A stretch of 64,000 bases of DNA from Mucilaginibacter pallidiroseus (GTDB taxonomy: Bacteria > Bacteroidota > Bacteroidia > Sphingobacteriales > Sphingobacteriaceae). Location of the stretch: contig NZ_VOEJ01000002.1 of the NCBI RefSeq assembly GCF_007846085.1, positions 1 through 64,000 on the forward strand. The letters are read 5' to 3'. The translations under genes were made by a program, and so were the position numbers. Shown in pieces: positions 8,894 to 16,769 of the stretch. The notes beneath the pieces were generated by a model. That model made no database searches, was not told the origin of the DNA, and worked only from the letters and a program-made list of their open reading frames with translations. Positions within the stretch are counted from its first letter, which is position 1. Each line of letters starts with the position of its first letter.

Positions 8894-9481
8894 ATGTCCA
8901 AAGCTGAAATTACACGTAAAATGATCCTTCAAAAGTCTTTCGACTTGATTTATAGGCAAGGTTACCAAGCTACTAGTATTGATACTATTTTAGCAACCAC
9001 ACAAGTTACAAAAGGTGCTTTCTTTTATCATTTTAAAAGTAAAGACGATATGGGCCTGGCTATGATTAACGAGATTGTTTATCCGGGTATGTATGAAACG
9101 CTTGTAAAACCTTTGCAGCTAGCTGATAGCCCTATACAGGACATCTATACAATGATGAAAAATCTGCTGTTCAAAGTCCCTTTCATGACGGCAAAATATG
9201 GCTGCCCTGTGGTGAACCTTATCGAAGAAATGTCGCCTGTTAACGAGTCATTTAAAAAAGCGCTACTTAAACTTACCGACCAATGGCAGTCAGCCATTGC
9301 CCAAAACTTAGAAATGGGAAAGGAGAAGGGTGAGATACGTGCCGATGTGGATGCCGGCCAAGTGGCGTGCTTTGTTATTGCCGGCTACAGCGGCATACGT
9401 AATATGGGTAAAGCCGCCGGTGCAGGATGCTATGAGATTTTTCTACAAGAGTTTAAAAATTACTTGAACAGACTCTCTTAA
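8894..9481 (+). CDS. TetR/AcrR-family transcriptional regulator
   Basis: 195 residues. N-terminal helix-turn-helix with the family pattern ILQKSFDLIYRQGYQATSID followed by KGAFFYHFKSKDDM (about residues 9-52); the C-terminal ~140 residues are the ligand-binding domain. The ATG at 8894 is chosen over an in-frame TTG at 8867 because the latter lies in the -7 promoter box. Two operator copies flank the gene, one over its own start site and one before the next gene, so it probably represses itself and the two membrane genes downstream. The ligand is unknown. Confidence 0.92.
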   Translation: MSKAEITRKMILQKSFDLIYRQGYQATSIDTILATTQVTKGAFFYHFKSKDDMGLAMINEIVYPGMYETLVKPLQLADSPIQDIYTMMKNLLFKVPFMTAKYGCPVVNLIEEMSPVNESFKKALLKLTDQWQSAIAQNLEMGKEKGEIRADVDAGQVACFVIAGYSGIRNMGKAAGAGCYEIFLQEFKNYLNRLS

Positions 9482-9499
9482 TATTTTTTAATCTAAAAC

Positions 9500-9513
9500 A
9501 TACCGATCAGTAT
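9500..9513. promoter_or_regulatory. TetR operator, copy 2
   Basis: ATACCGATCAGTAT, the same 14-base dyad as at 8875-8888 with flanks also conserved (ACATACC...AGTATTTTT). It lies between the TetR stop (9481) and the ATG of the membrane protein (9521). No good -33/-7 pair is visible here, so it may act on an internal promoter or block read-through. Confidence 0.65.
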
Positions 9514-9520
9514 TTTTTAT

Positions 9521-10006
9521 ATGTATTTAACATTATTATTTTTTCACTCTGCTACGCGCTGGCTTTTACTATTTGCATTGATCTATACTGTTTATAGCGC
9601 TTTTGCAGGATATACAAAAGGCAACAGATTCACCAACGCGGATAACGCATGGCGCCATTGGACGGCTACCATCGCCCATATACAATTGGTGCTTGGTATG
9701 CTGGTTTATACCCAAAGCCCTACTGCAAAATTTTCACTCAATGCCATTGGCGGCAATGGCCATATACGCGAGCCCTTCTTTTTTGGTGTGATGCATTTGA
9801 TATTGATGCTCACTGCAATTATTGTATTAACCATAGGCTCGGCAATGGCTAAGCGTAAGGCAACAGACGCAAAGAAATTCAAAACGATACTGATATGGTT
9901 TGGCCTGGCTTTGTTAATCATATTAATCGCTATTCCGTGGCCGTTTTCCCCTGTGGTACAACGCCCTTATATACGCACACTTCAATCCACCAATATTTTA
10001 TTATGA
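9521..10006 (+). CDS. small four-helix membrane protein, possibly cytochrome b-like
   Basis: 161 residues with four hydrophobic segments (about 5-27, 52-70, 86-108, 125-145). Histidines sit at or inside helices: HSATRW (9), RHW and AHIQ (about 46 and 53), and MHL (about 91). Paired histidines in a four-helix protein suggest, but do not prove, heme binding. It is the first gene after TetR operator copy 2 and its stop overlaps the next start (ATGA). Substrate or partner unknown. Confidence 0.6.
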   Translation: MYLTLLFFHSATRWLLLFALIYTVYSAFAGYTKGNRFTNADNAWRHWTATIAHIQLVLGMLVYTQSPTAKFSLNAIGGNGHIREPFFFGVMHLILMLTAIIVLTIGSAMAKRKATDAKKFKTILIWFGLALLIILIAIPWPFSPVVQRPYIRTLQSTNILL

Positions 10007-10326
10007 TACAACTATTGAAAAGCAGCGTTGGCCGCTTGCGCATTATTGCATTTTTAGAAGGCATTTCTTTATTAGCACTCATATTTATAGCAGTACCACT
10101 CAAACATTTCGGCAACACCCCCTCAATGGTGAAAGCAATGGGGCCGGTGCATGGCGTGCTTTTCCTACTATTTATATTTAACACCATAAGTGTAGGTGTC
10201 GAGCAAAAATGGAATTTTAGGAACACCACCCGCAAGGTGTTGCTGGCCTGTATTATTCCATTCGGTACGTTTTATATAGACTATAAAATCTTAAAAAAAA
10301 TAGATTGCAGCAAGCAGGGAAAGTAG
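10003..10326 (+). CDS. DUF3817-family integral membrane protein
   Basis: 107 residues with three hydrophobic segments and the family pattern FLEGISLLAL near the N-terminus, GPVHGVLFLLF in the middle and a PFGTFYID end. ATG at 10003 overlaps the previous stop by four bases (ATGA), fixing the start and showing translational coupling. Last gene of the TetR-controlled operon; converges on porD with only two bases between stops. Function unknown. Confidence 0.82.
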   Translation: MIQLLKSSVGRLRIIAFLEGISLLALIFIAVPLKHFGNTPSMVKAMGPVHGVLFLLFIFNTISVGVEQKWNFRNTTRKVLLACIIPFGTFYIDYKILKKIDCSKQGK

Positions 10327-10328
10327 CG

Positions 10329-11219
10329 CTACTTAAGCGTTTGGTATTTATTGCCGTTGGAAGGATCGATCTGCATCAGGATGTTCATGGCCTGTACGCG
10401 CTCCGGCGGCGCGGCTTTGCTGTATATGGACACAAGCTCATCATCCTTAGCGGTAAAAAAGGCCAGCGGAAAGTATGAGCCAAGCCGCTTACGATCTACT
10501 TGCGAAAGTAGCGGTAAGATAGCGCTGATGGTCTTACGTCCTTTTGACGGGTTATCGGCCATTACATCCAACCCGTTACGATGATAGTCATACATAAAGC
10601 TGCGCAGATTAAGATATAGCTTATTGTTAAGGTTTTCGGCAAGCCAGTACCGGTTGAGCGTATTGTCGAAAGCTTTCCACCCTCTGAAAGATGATGTTTG
10701 GGCATTAACAGCTACGGTTTGCGCAGCCTGAAAATATGGCGTACCGCCATAGCGTGAAAACGAATCATAATCCATGCCTACAATCACGTAAGCGTAGAAA
10801 GCCATTATCGAGCTTAAATTGCTCTGAAAAGTTTGATCGGTGTAATCTATGGTCTGGCCTTCGGTATACGTGAAGTCAACATCCCTATCATTAATATTAA
10901 GCAGTGTACTGGTGTAAGTTGAGTTAAACACCGGCCTTGACGACTGCACCTGTAACTCTCCGCTAAAACCCGTGCTGCCATCCCAATTGGTAATATTAAA
11001 TACAAAGTTGCAGTTGATACGCTCCTGCGGGGCAATAACATCTGCACTCCATTTGCGGCCATTCAAAAAGTCGCGCATGGCTGTTTCCAGCGTTTGCAAA
11101 ATGCGCCTGTTGGTTATTTGCACCTTGGGCGCTACTACCCTTACCCGCGCATTCAAATCCTGCCCTTGCGAATAGCAAAAACAGGTAAGCAACAATGCAA
11201 GCAACAGCAGTTTTTTCAT
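10329..11219 (-). CDS. porD: DUF4835 / type IX secretion-associated protein PorD
   Basis: 296 residues with an N-terminal signal peptide (hydrophobic stretch, then YSQGQ near 20). Family features: LNARVRVVAPKVQ after the signal, FVFNIT, and YAYVIVGMDYDSFSRYGG in the middle. The start is set at 11219 because this ATG overlaps the coaBC stop (TGATG) and begins the signal peptide directly; an upstream in-frame start would add ten residues before it. In Bacteroidota this gene regularly follows coaBC; PorD is named as a type IX secretion component but its mechanism is not established. Two type IX substrates lie at 54056-59229. Confidence 0.85.
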   Translation of the reverse strand: MKKLLLLALLLTCFCYSQGQDLNARVRVVAPKVQITNRRILQTLETAMRDFLNGRKWSADVIAPQERINCNFVFNITNWDGSTGFSGELQVQSSRPVFNSTYTSTLLNINDRDVDFTYTEGQTIDYTDQTFQSNLSSIMAFYAYVIVGMDYDSFSRYGGTPYFQAAQTVAVNAQTSSFRGWKAFDNTLNRYWLAENLNNKLYLNLRSFMYDYHRNGLDVMADNPSKGRKTISAILPLLSQVDRKRLGSYFPLAFFTAKDDELVSIYSKAAPPERVQAMNILMQIDPSNGNKYQTLK

Positions 11220-12418
11220 CAGTTTATTAATTGTAGCAACTTGGCGCAAATATCCTTTGCCACCTCGGTTTTTGATTTAAGATCATAAACCGTTTTTTTA
11301 AGTTGGCGGTCTATCAAAGTTACTTTATTAGTATCGCTTTTAAAACCCGCGCCAGCATCATTTAAGCTGTTTAGCACAATTAGATCCAGGTTCTTTTTGT
11401 TCAGTTTTTCAATGGCGAATTGTTCCTCATTTTCCGTTTCCAGCGCAAAGCCAACGAGCACCTGCCCCGGCTGCTTTTTGCTACCAAGGGTTTTTAAAAT
11501 ATCGATTGTCTTTTTTAAGTCGATAGTTAAACCGTCATCATGCTTTTTGATTTTCTGCGTGGCCACATTGGCCGGCGTATAATCGGCCACGGCAGCACAC
11601 ATTACACAGGCATTGGCGTGCTCAAAGTTTTCCAGGCAGGCATTAAGCATTTGCGCGGCGCTGATTACATCTATCCGCTTAACAGATTTTTGTTTACTTA
11701 TCTGTGCAGTTGGCCCGGCGACAAGCGTTACTTCGGCACCCAGACTCGCCAACTCATCGGCAATAGCAAACCCCATTTTGCCCGATGAGTGATTCCCAAT
11801 AAAACGCACCGGATCAATAGCCTCATAGGTTGGGCCCGCAGTAACCAATATCCTTTTGTTTACCAACGGTAATTTACCTTTGATATCCGCCTCAACAAAA
11901 GCAATGATTTCTTCAGGTTCGGCCATTCGGCCCTCGCCATGCAGACCGCTCGCCAGTTCGCCACTGCCGGGGGGAATCAAAATGTTACCAAATTGCTGTA
12001 TTGCTGCGATGTTGGCACGGGTGGAATTGTGTTTCCACATATCCAGATCCATTGCCGGGGCAAAATATACCGGGCACTTGGCCGAAAGATATACGGCAGT
12101 AAGCAGGTTATCAACCAATCCGCCTGCCATTTTTGCCATGGTGTTGGCGCTTGCCGGCGCTATAATCATGGCATCACCCCAAAGGCCAAGCTCTACATGG
12201 TTGTTCCACTCGCCAGTGTCAGGTTTAAAGTAGTCCACATAAACCGGCCTTATTGAAAGGGTAGAAAGTGTAAGGGGTGTAATAAAATTGGCTGCATCGG
12301 GCGTCATCACAACCTGCACATTGGCGCCCGCCTTAATTAGTAGCCTTACAAGGGTTGCCGTTTTATAAGCGGCAATACTGCCACATACACCTAAAATGAT
12401 ATTCTTACCCTCAAGCAT
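11219..12418 (-). CDS. coaBC: bifunctional phosphopantothenoylcysteine decarboxylase / phosphopantothenate-cysteine ligase
   Basis: 399 residues, catalysing two steps of coenzyme A synthesis. The N-terminal flavodoxin-like CoaC part shows GVCGSIAAYK (9-18), PASANTMAKMAGG (near 86) and PAMDLDMW (near 118); the CoaB part starts near 190 with VTAGPTYEAIDPVRFIGN and SSGKMG. The segment that carries the decarboxylase cysteine in E. coli (ACGD) reads LASG here, with Ser at the Cys position. I believe this variant also occurs in other Bacteroidota, but could not check. Followed by porD with a one-base overlap. Confidence 0.94.
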   Translation of the reverse strand: MLEGKNIILGVCGSIAAYKTATLVRLLIKAGANVQVVMTPDAANFITPLTLSTLSIRPVYVDYFKPDTGEWNNHVELGLWGDAMIIAPASANTMAKMAGGLVDNLLTAVYLSAKCPVYFAPAMDLDMWKHNSTRANIAAIQQFGNILIPPGSGELASGLHGEGRMAEPEEIIAFVEADIKGKLPLVNKRILVTAGPTYEAIDPVRFIGNHSSGKMGFAIADELASLGAEVTLVAGPTAQISKQKSVKRIDVISAAQMLNACLENFEHANACVMCAAVADYTPANVATQKIKKHDDGLTIDLKKTIDILKTLGSKKQPGQVLVGFALETENEEQFAIEKLNKKNLDLIVLNSLNDAGAGFKSDTNKVTLIDRQLKKTVYDLKSKTEVAKDICAKLLQLIN

Positions 12419-12438
12419 AAATTAAAGTAAAAAATAAA

Positions 12439-12488
12439 AAGTCAAAATTCAAAAGCAGCACTAAAGCTATCTTTATGAATTTTGACTT
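12439..12488. repeat. intergenic hairpin with 13-base perfect arms
   Basis: AAGTCAAAATTCA (12439-12451) and TGAATTTTGACTT (12476-12488) are perfect inverted copies around a 24-base loop, between rpoZ and coaBC. The GTCAAAA / TTTTGAC words recur near 6990-7060, 16640-16665 and 63523-63540, so this looks like one member of an intergenic repeat family. Confidence 0.65.
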
Positions 12489-12513
12489 CTAAGTTTTGAA
12501 TTAAGCCTACGGC

Positions 12514-12858
12514 TTATAACTCCCTTGCTTCTTTAGCCGGGTTGCGGTAATAAATTTTGCTATCCAAAAACTCCTGAACGGCTACCAAAGTAGGTTTAGG
12601 CATTTTTTCGTAATGCTTAGATATCTCAATTTGCTCGCGGTTTTCAAAAACCTCTTCAAGGTTGTCATTTGCTGATGCAAACTCTGATAATTTTTGATGT
12701 AACTCTTCCTTGATATTGTTTGATATCTGGTTTGCCCTTTTGGCCATAATAACCAGCGACTCGTAAATATTTTCAGTCTTTACGTCCAACTCACGTAAAT
12801 CGCGAGTTACTGTGCTGCTGGCAACAGCTGGTTTGGCGTTATTATTTGTATTGCTCAT
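12514..12858 (-). CDS. rpoZ: RNA polymerase omega subunit, Rpb6-like
   Basis: 114 residues. The core TENIYESLVIMAKRANQI is the omega/Rpb6 signature, and the C-terminal EISKHYEKMPKPTLVAVQEF resembles the Bacteroidota omega tail. It assists RNA polymerase assembly. It sits 18 bases after bamD and 95 bases before coaBC in the same direction, the usual Bacteroidota arrangement, so it is probably transcribed from the bamD promoter. Confidence 0.92.
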   Translation of the reverse strand: MSNTNNNAKPAVASSTVTRDLRELDVKTENIYESLVIMAKRANQISNNIKEELHQKLSEFASANDNLEEVFENREQIEISKHYEKMPKPTLVAVQEFLDSKIYYRNPAKEAREL

Positions 12859-12876
12859 GTCTTGATATATTAAATA

Positions 12877-13806
12877 TTAATATGGTATTTTTTGATTGCC
12901 TCTATCCTTAACAGATGGCGGCTGGGTTGCAACAGTATCTTTATCGGCCAGCTTTTTAGCTAATTTCTGGTCAATTTCGGCCTGGGCTATTACTCGTTTT
13001 GCGCGCTCGATACCGCGTTCGCTATCCTTTTTCAGGTCCTGGGCATCTCTTAAATATTTGCTGCCTTCGTACTTCTCGGCAAACTGATCGGCGTAGGTCA
13101 TTGCCTGGCCAAAACGCTCTTCCTGTTTGTACTCACGGCTAATGCGCGCGTACTCATATTGGGCCTTAATAATTAAAAACTCCATTTCCTCGGCATACTT
13201 GGTATCCGGGTAATCGCGCAAGGCATTGTTGAATGCGATAACGGCCGCCTGGTAGTCATTAATTGTTAAATAAAGCTTTGCATTTGCATAGGCTTTTTGC
13301 TCAAGTTTATCGCGCAGGTTTTGAATCAGCTTACTGGCCTCGGTCACGCGGTCGCTTTTTGGGTAAAGGTTAATAAACAACTGCAGCGACTCAATTGCCT
13401 TTGTAGTATTCTCCTGATCTAAAGAGTATATAGGCGAATCCAGATAAAAACAATACGCAGCAATAAAACGGCACTCTTCCGCTTTAGGGCTCGATGGATA
13501 GGTATCTGCAAATGTTTTAAAGTGATAACGTGCCGATGTATAATCTTTTAGCTTATAGTTGGTATAAGCGTAATAATAATATAAATCTTCATAACCGGTA
13601 CGGCCACGATAACGCTGTACCAGATCCTCAAATAAACCAAGCGCTTTTGAGTAATCCTTTTTGTTATAGAACTTTACAGCCTCCTGGTATTTTTTGGTAT
13701 TATCATTACTCGCTTTAAGTTTTTCGTATTTGCTTTTGCATCCGCTAAATACAGCGAGAATCAACAGCAATACGGCCGAAAAAGTGAGTACTTGTTTTTT
13801 AAACAT
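12877..13806 (-). CDS. bamD: outer membrane assembly lipoprotein BamD
   Basis: 309 residues with an SPII signal and lipid cysteine at Cys23 (FSGC). Behind it are tetratricopeptide-like repeats: KKDYSKALGLFEDLV, DYTSARYHFKTF, KAIESLQLFINLYPKS and DYQAAVIAFNNALRDYP. BamD is the essential lipoprotein of the BAM complex that inserts beta-barrel proteins in the outer membrane. The C-terminal ~50 residues are charged and probably flexible. The promoter at 13811-13841 places the transcription start almost at the ATG, suggesting a leaderless or very short leader. Confidence 0.93.
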   Translation of the reverse strand: MFKKQVLTFSAVLLLILAVFSGCKSKYEKLKASNDNTKKYQEAVKFYNKKDYSKALGLFEDLVQRYRGRTGYEDLYYYYAYTNYKLKDYTSARYHFKTFADTYPSSPKAEECRFIAAYCFYLDSPIYSLDQENTTKAIESLQLFINLYPKSDRVTEASKLIQNLRDKLEQKAYANAKLYLTINDYQAAVIAFNNALRDYPDTKYAEEMEFLIIKAQYEYARISREYKQEERFGQAMTYADQFAEKYEGSKYLRDAQDLKKDSERGIERAKRVIAQAEIDQKLAKKLADKDTVATQPPSVKDRGNQKIPY

Positions 13807-13810
13807 TTTG

Positions 13811-13841
13811 CAAAGATAGTTGAATATTATAAATCAGTCAA
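13811..13841 (-). promoter_or_regulatory. bamD-rpoZ-coaBC-porD promoter
   Basis: On the minus strand: TTG, 20 bases, TATCTTTG, a full match to the Bacteroidota consensus. The -7 box ends only 5 bases before the bamD ATG. Confidence 0.75.
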
Positions 13842-13944
13842 TTATTTATTTATGAGCGAATATATAACGACGGTTTTGCTCCTTTTATATAAGGCCAATG
13901 TATTTAACATCTTTTAACGTTACGACTGATTTTTAGAACCGAGA

Positions 13945-14454
13945 TTACTTTAAATAAACAGCATCTTCCTGCCCTTCCTTATTCAAAATAACATCAACAT
14001 GTTCTTTAATTACGGTTGACAGCGCTATACCGGCATAATCTGTAGTTACCGGGAAGCTTTTGTGGTTACGATCAACCAATACCACCGTGCGCAACTTTTT
14101 TAGCGGCACATCCAGGAAAACGCCAAAACCATACGCAAGGGTTTTACCGCTATTCAATACATCGTCTACCAAAATTATAACCTTGTTGCTGCATTCTTCA
14201 ATATCAAAATTGATATGTGCCTGCAAACTGGTACTATCTTTTTCCAGCTCTATGGTTAGTAAACGGCTGCTAAAAGGAGCAATTTTATCCAATACATCCT
14301 TTAAACGCTCGGCCACCTGGTTGCCGCGCGGCAATATGCCGGCTATCAGGATTTCCTGCTCATCAAAATTGTCTTCCAATACCTGGTAAGCAATCCTATC
14401 TATTTTTTGCTGTATCTGTTTGCTGTTTAAAACAAGGATCTTTTTGTCAGGCAT
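13945..14454 (-). CDS. phosphoribosyltransferase-family protein (PyrR-like)
   Basis: 169 residues. The PRPP-binding signature VIILVDDVLNSGKT lies at 92-105, with an ILPRGN loop near 40-45, as in the type I phosphoribosyltransferases related to PyrR and uracil/hypoxanthine enzymes. The hood region does not tell me which base is used. No pyr genes are near, so a role as a pyrimidine attenuation regulator is not supported by context. Single gene or first of a short unit before bamD's promoter. Confidence 0.85.
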   Translation of the reverse strand: MPDKKILVLNSKQIQQKIDRIAYQVLEDNFDEQEILIAGILPRGNQVAERLKDVLDKIAPFSSRLLTIELEKDSTSLQAHINFDIEECSNKVIILVDDVLNSGKTLAYGFGVFLDVPLKKLRTVVLVDRNHKSFPVTTDYAGIALSTVIKEHVDVILNKEGQEDAVYLK

Positions 14455-14501
14455 GGTGTAAAGCTATATTGAGAATTGTCAAATATAATATTCTATTATG
14501 G

Positions 14502-14825
14502 TTAAGCAGACTTTCCGTCAATCTCATCAATTAAGTTAGCACAAATGGATTGATCTGAAAGGTAAACGCCTTCTTGGATTTTTGATTTAAAGCAATGATA
14601 ATACACATCGAATTCATGTCCAAAAATACTCTGCCAATCATTATCTTGATGCTCGAATAAACTAACCTTAGCGGCAACTATTAACATGAAGCTGGCTAAG
14701 TATTGCCGATATTTACCTAAGATATTGTTGGTATCGTCAAATGACGGGGGGCTATCACTAATTATCTGCTCGACATCGATAAAATACTCGGCCAAAGAAG
14801 GAGCCACATCCAAAATATTCCTCAT
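14502..14825 (-). CDS. hypothetical protein
   Basis: 107 residues, acidic, no signal peptide or membrane segment. I do not recognise the family. It begins four bases after the stop of the next upstream gene (14830-15234), so the two are probably co-transcribed. No cysteine or histidine cluster suggesting a metal site is visible beyond a HEFDVYYHC stretch. Confidence 0.6.
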   Translation of the reverse strand: MRNILDVAPSLAEYFIDVEQIISDSPPSFDDTNNILGKYRQYLASFMLIVAAKVSLFEHQDNDWQSIFGHEFDVYYHCFKSKIQEGVYLSDQSICANLIDEIDGKSA

Positions 14826-14829
14826 TCGC

Positions 14830-15234
14830 TTATCCCGTTACATACGGATAATACACGAAGTTTGCCCCTTCCGGCACCACTACAAACAGGCACATAAAGT
14901 CATTTGGATTTTTATATGTGCTTAAAAAGCGCTCTTTCAATTCCTTTTTAATGATGCCCTTCTCAACAAATTCCTCGATGGTTGACGCATGGATGCTCCA
15001 CTCGGTGTTAAGTTCGTCGCGGTTAAGGATCATCTCGCCCAATGCAATTTCATGCTGATGAGCTACAAATATCGGCGTAGCAGACAGGCCCTCAACCATT
15101 ATCTCGATGGCTACTTCTTTGATGGATTCATTAAAAAGTTTCAGATCGCGTTCCAGGCTTATAAGCGGGCTTTCTTTTTTGGGCTTATTATCACCGCTGC
15201 CGCGTTCCTGGTTAAAAAGTTGTTCGGTATCCAT
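14830..15234 (-). CDS. conserved-looking hypothetical protein
   Basis: 134 residues, soluble. A charged, proline-containing N-terminus (1-25) precedes a compact domain with EIMVEGLSATPIFVAHQHEIALGE and a C-terminal MCLFVVVPEGANFVYYPY. Family not recognised. It follows the KPAGFKPRF-array gene by 26 bases on the same strand and may work with it; that is inference from spacing only. Confidence 0.65.
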   Translation of the reverse strand: MDTEQLFNQERGSGDNKPKKESPLISLERDLKLFNESIKEVAIEIMVEGLSATPIFVAHQHEIALGEMILNRDELNTEWSIHASTIEEFVEKGIIKKELKERFLSTYKNPNDFMCLFVVVPEGANFVYYPYVTG

Positions 15235-15260
15235 ATATTTTAAGTTGGATATATTTAGAA

Positions 15261-16328
15261 TTATTCCTGCGGCGGTTTGGGTTTAAACCTTGGCTTGAAA
15301 CCGGCAGGTTTTGTAATTGGCGCATCAGCAGGTTTACCTTCTTCCGGTGCTTGTTGCACATCGGGCTTAACCTCATTAGCAATTTCGTCAGGATTGTTTG
15401 CAGGCTCAGCGGCTTTTGCACCCAGTTCTTCCGCATTTTCTATTCCAGATGGCTTTGGTGCCATCTTCATATTAAATCGCGGTTTAAAACCTGCAGGCTT
15501 TGATACCTGCTCTCCCACTTCCGGCTCATCTGTTTTTGGAGATTTATCTTCAGCCGCAGCACTATTAACTTCAGGTTTTTCGCCTTCTACATCACTTTTC
15601 GGCGATGCCATCTTCATATTGAATCGCGGCTTAAAGCCAGCCGGTTTTGGTGCAGTGGTTTCTGATGTCGGCTCATCAGTCTTTTCCGCGTCAACGCTTT
15701 TGACTTCAGGTTTTGAATTTTCACCTTCAGAATCCGCGCTTTCAACTTCAGTCTTCGGCGCAGCCGTTTTTATGTTAAAACGCGGCTTAAATCCTGCAGG
15801 CTTTGATGTTGGTGTTTCCGTTGCTGAGTTTTCCGATTTCGCACTTTCGACTTCGGTCTGCGGATTTTCAACTTCCGGCTTGGGCGCGGTCATTGCTTTA
15901 TTGAAGCGTGGTTTAAAACCGGCAGGTTTTGGTGCTGGTGTTTCACTACCTACTTCCAACTGCGGACTTCCGGTTTCCTGACTTTCCACTTTAGCCTCTG
16001 AACTTTCGACCTCCGGCTTCGAATTTGTAATTGCTGCTTTAAATCTCGGTTTAAAACCAACTGACGGCGCTGCAACCGTTTCTCCAAGAGACTCGGCAAT
16101 GGTTTGTTCGGCAATCTGGTTTTCGATATGTACCTTGTCGGTCTTTACCTCGGATGCAAGATGATATTGTAACCTTAATTTATTAAACCAGTACTTTTTG
16201 GTATGGTCGAAAGATTTTTCGCCCATTTGTTCGAAGTGCGATTTAAATTCCCAAAAAAGCCCGGGCTGGCCAACCTGCAAAGCAGCCAGATCAATCTTCT
16301 TTTTAGCGAAAAACTCTTCGAACGTCAT
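15261..16328 (-). CDS. protein with N-terminal helical domain and six KPAGFKPRF-type motifs
   Basis: 355 residues. Residues 1-60 form a compact basic-aromatic domain (FEEFFAKKKIDL ... GEKSFDHTKKYWFNKLR). The rest is low-complexity, rich in Glu, Pro, Ser and Lys, and carries GFKPRF six times, starting at residues 91, 137, 179, 231, 280 and 343; the last five read KPAGFKPRF. Spacing is 42-63 residues. There is no signal peptide. The ATG at 16328 is chosen over one 33 bases upstream because MTFEEFF begins the domain and the extra residues come from an intergenic inverted repeat. Function unknown; the repeated short basic-aromatic motif in disordered linkers looks like a multivalent docking tail. 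Confidence 0.85.
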   Translation of the reverse strand: MTFEEFFAKKKIDLAALQVGQPGLFWEFKSHFEQMGEKSFDHTKKYWFNKLRLQYHLASEVKTDKVHIENQIAEQTIAESLGETVAAPSVGFKPRFKAAITNSKPEVESSEAKVESQETGSPQLEVGSETPAPKPAGFKPRFNKAMTAPKPEVENPQTEVESAKSENSATETPTSKPAGFKPRFNIKTAAPKTEVESADSEGENSKPEVKSVDAEKTDEPTSETTAPKPAGFKPRFNMKMASPKSDVEGEKPEVNSAAAEDKSPKTDEPEVGEQVSKPAGFKPRFNMKMAPKPSGIENAEELGAKAAEPANNPDEIANEVKPDVQQAPEEGKPADAPITKPAGFKPRFKPKPPQE

Positions 16329-16347
16329 TATTGTAGATTTGATATAT

Positions 16348-16392
16348 GAGATTTTAGACATGAGACCCAGATAAAGTCTTGTCTAAAATCTC
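16348..16392. repeat. intergenic hairpin with 13-base perfect arms
   Basis: GAGATTTTAGACA (16348-16360) and TGTCTAAAATCTC (16380-16392) are perfect inverted copies with a 19-base loop. Weaker outer symmetry extends it (TATGAGA / TCTCATA). It lies directly upstream of the KPAGFKPRF gene. It may be a mobile palindromic element or a transcript hairpin. Confidence 0.65.
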
Positions 16393-16415
16393 ACATCTAA
16401 TGTCTCATATCTCCT

Positions 16416-16631
16416 TTAAAGGTCAACATTAACATCAAGCTTATTAAACCTGATGCCTTTTTCGGTTTGTTCCCAGTCTTCAAGTTCCTCTTCGGTGGCT
16501 TCCATAAGTTTGGGGAACCACTCCAGGGGTATAGCTTGCTGTTTACCATCAGCCTTTTCAACAAAAAGTAAGCCGTGGGCAAAAGTTACTTTAACCTTTT
16601 TTTCCTGTTTGCGTGTTGATAGTAAAGGCAT
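16416..16631 (-). CDS. DUF2442-like small protein
   Basis: 71 residues. The pattern of a short beta-rich domain with VTFAHGLLFVEKADGKQQAIPLEWFPKL and a C-terminal IRFNKLDVNVDL matches DUF2442 proteins, which are often antitoxin- or regulator-associated. No toxin gene is adjacent. ATG at 16631. Confidence 0.75.
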   Translation of the reverse strand: MPLLSTRKQEKKVKVTFAHGLLFVEKADGKQQAIPLEWFPKLMEATEEELEDWEQTEKGIRFNKLDVNVDL

Positions 16632-16670
16632 GGTAGTAAGTCAAAAGTGTAAAGTTAAAAGTCAAAATAC

Positions 16671-16757
16671 GTGTCATTGCGAGCGATAGCGTGGCAATCT
16701 CAACGCTCTCTAAAAACGCGAGAAGATTGCTTCGTCGTTACACTCCTCGCAATGACG
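16671..16757. repeat. 87-base palindromic intergenic repeat (REP/MITE-like)
   Basis: GTGTCATTGCGAG at the left end and CTCGCAATGACGC at the right end are inverted copies; inside, GCAATCTC and AGATTGC continue the symmetry. Such CATTGCGAG hairpins occur between genes in many bacteria. It has no coding capacity and would need help in trans if mobile. Confidence 0.8.
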
Positions 16758-16769
16758 CAATTACTACAA

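Noticed and set aside
15277..15981. 234-codon open frame on the plus strand opposite the KPAGFKPRF gene, itself repetitive
   Set aside because: It mirrors the repeats of the minus-strand gene; its repeats are the reverse complement of the GFKPRF codons and it has no start context of its own.
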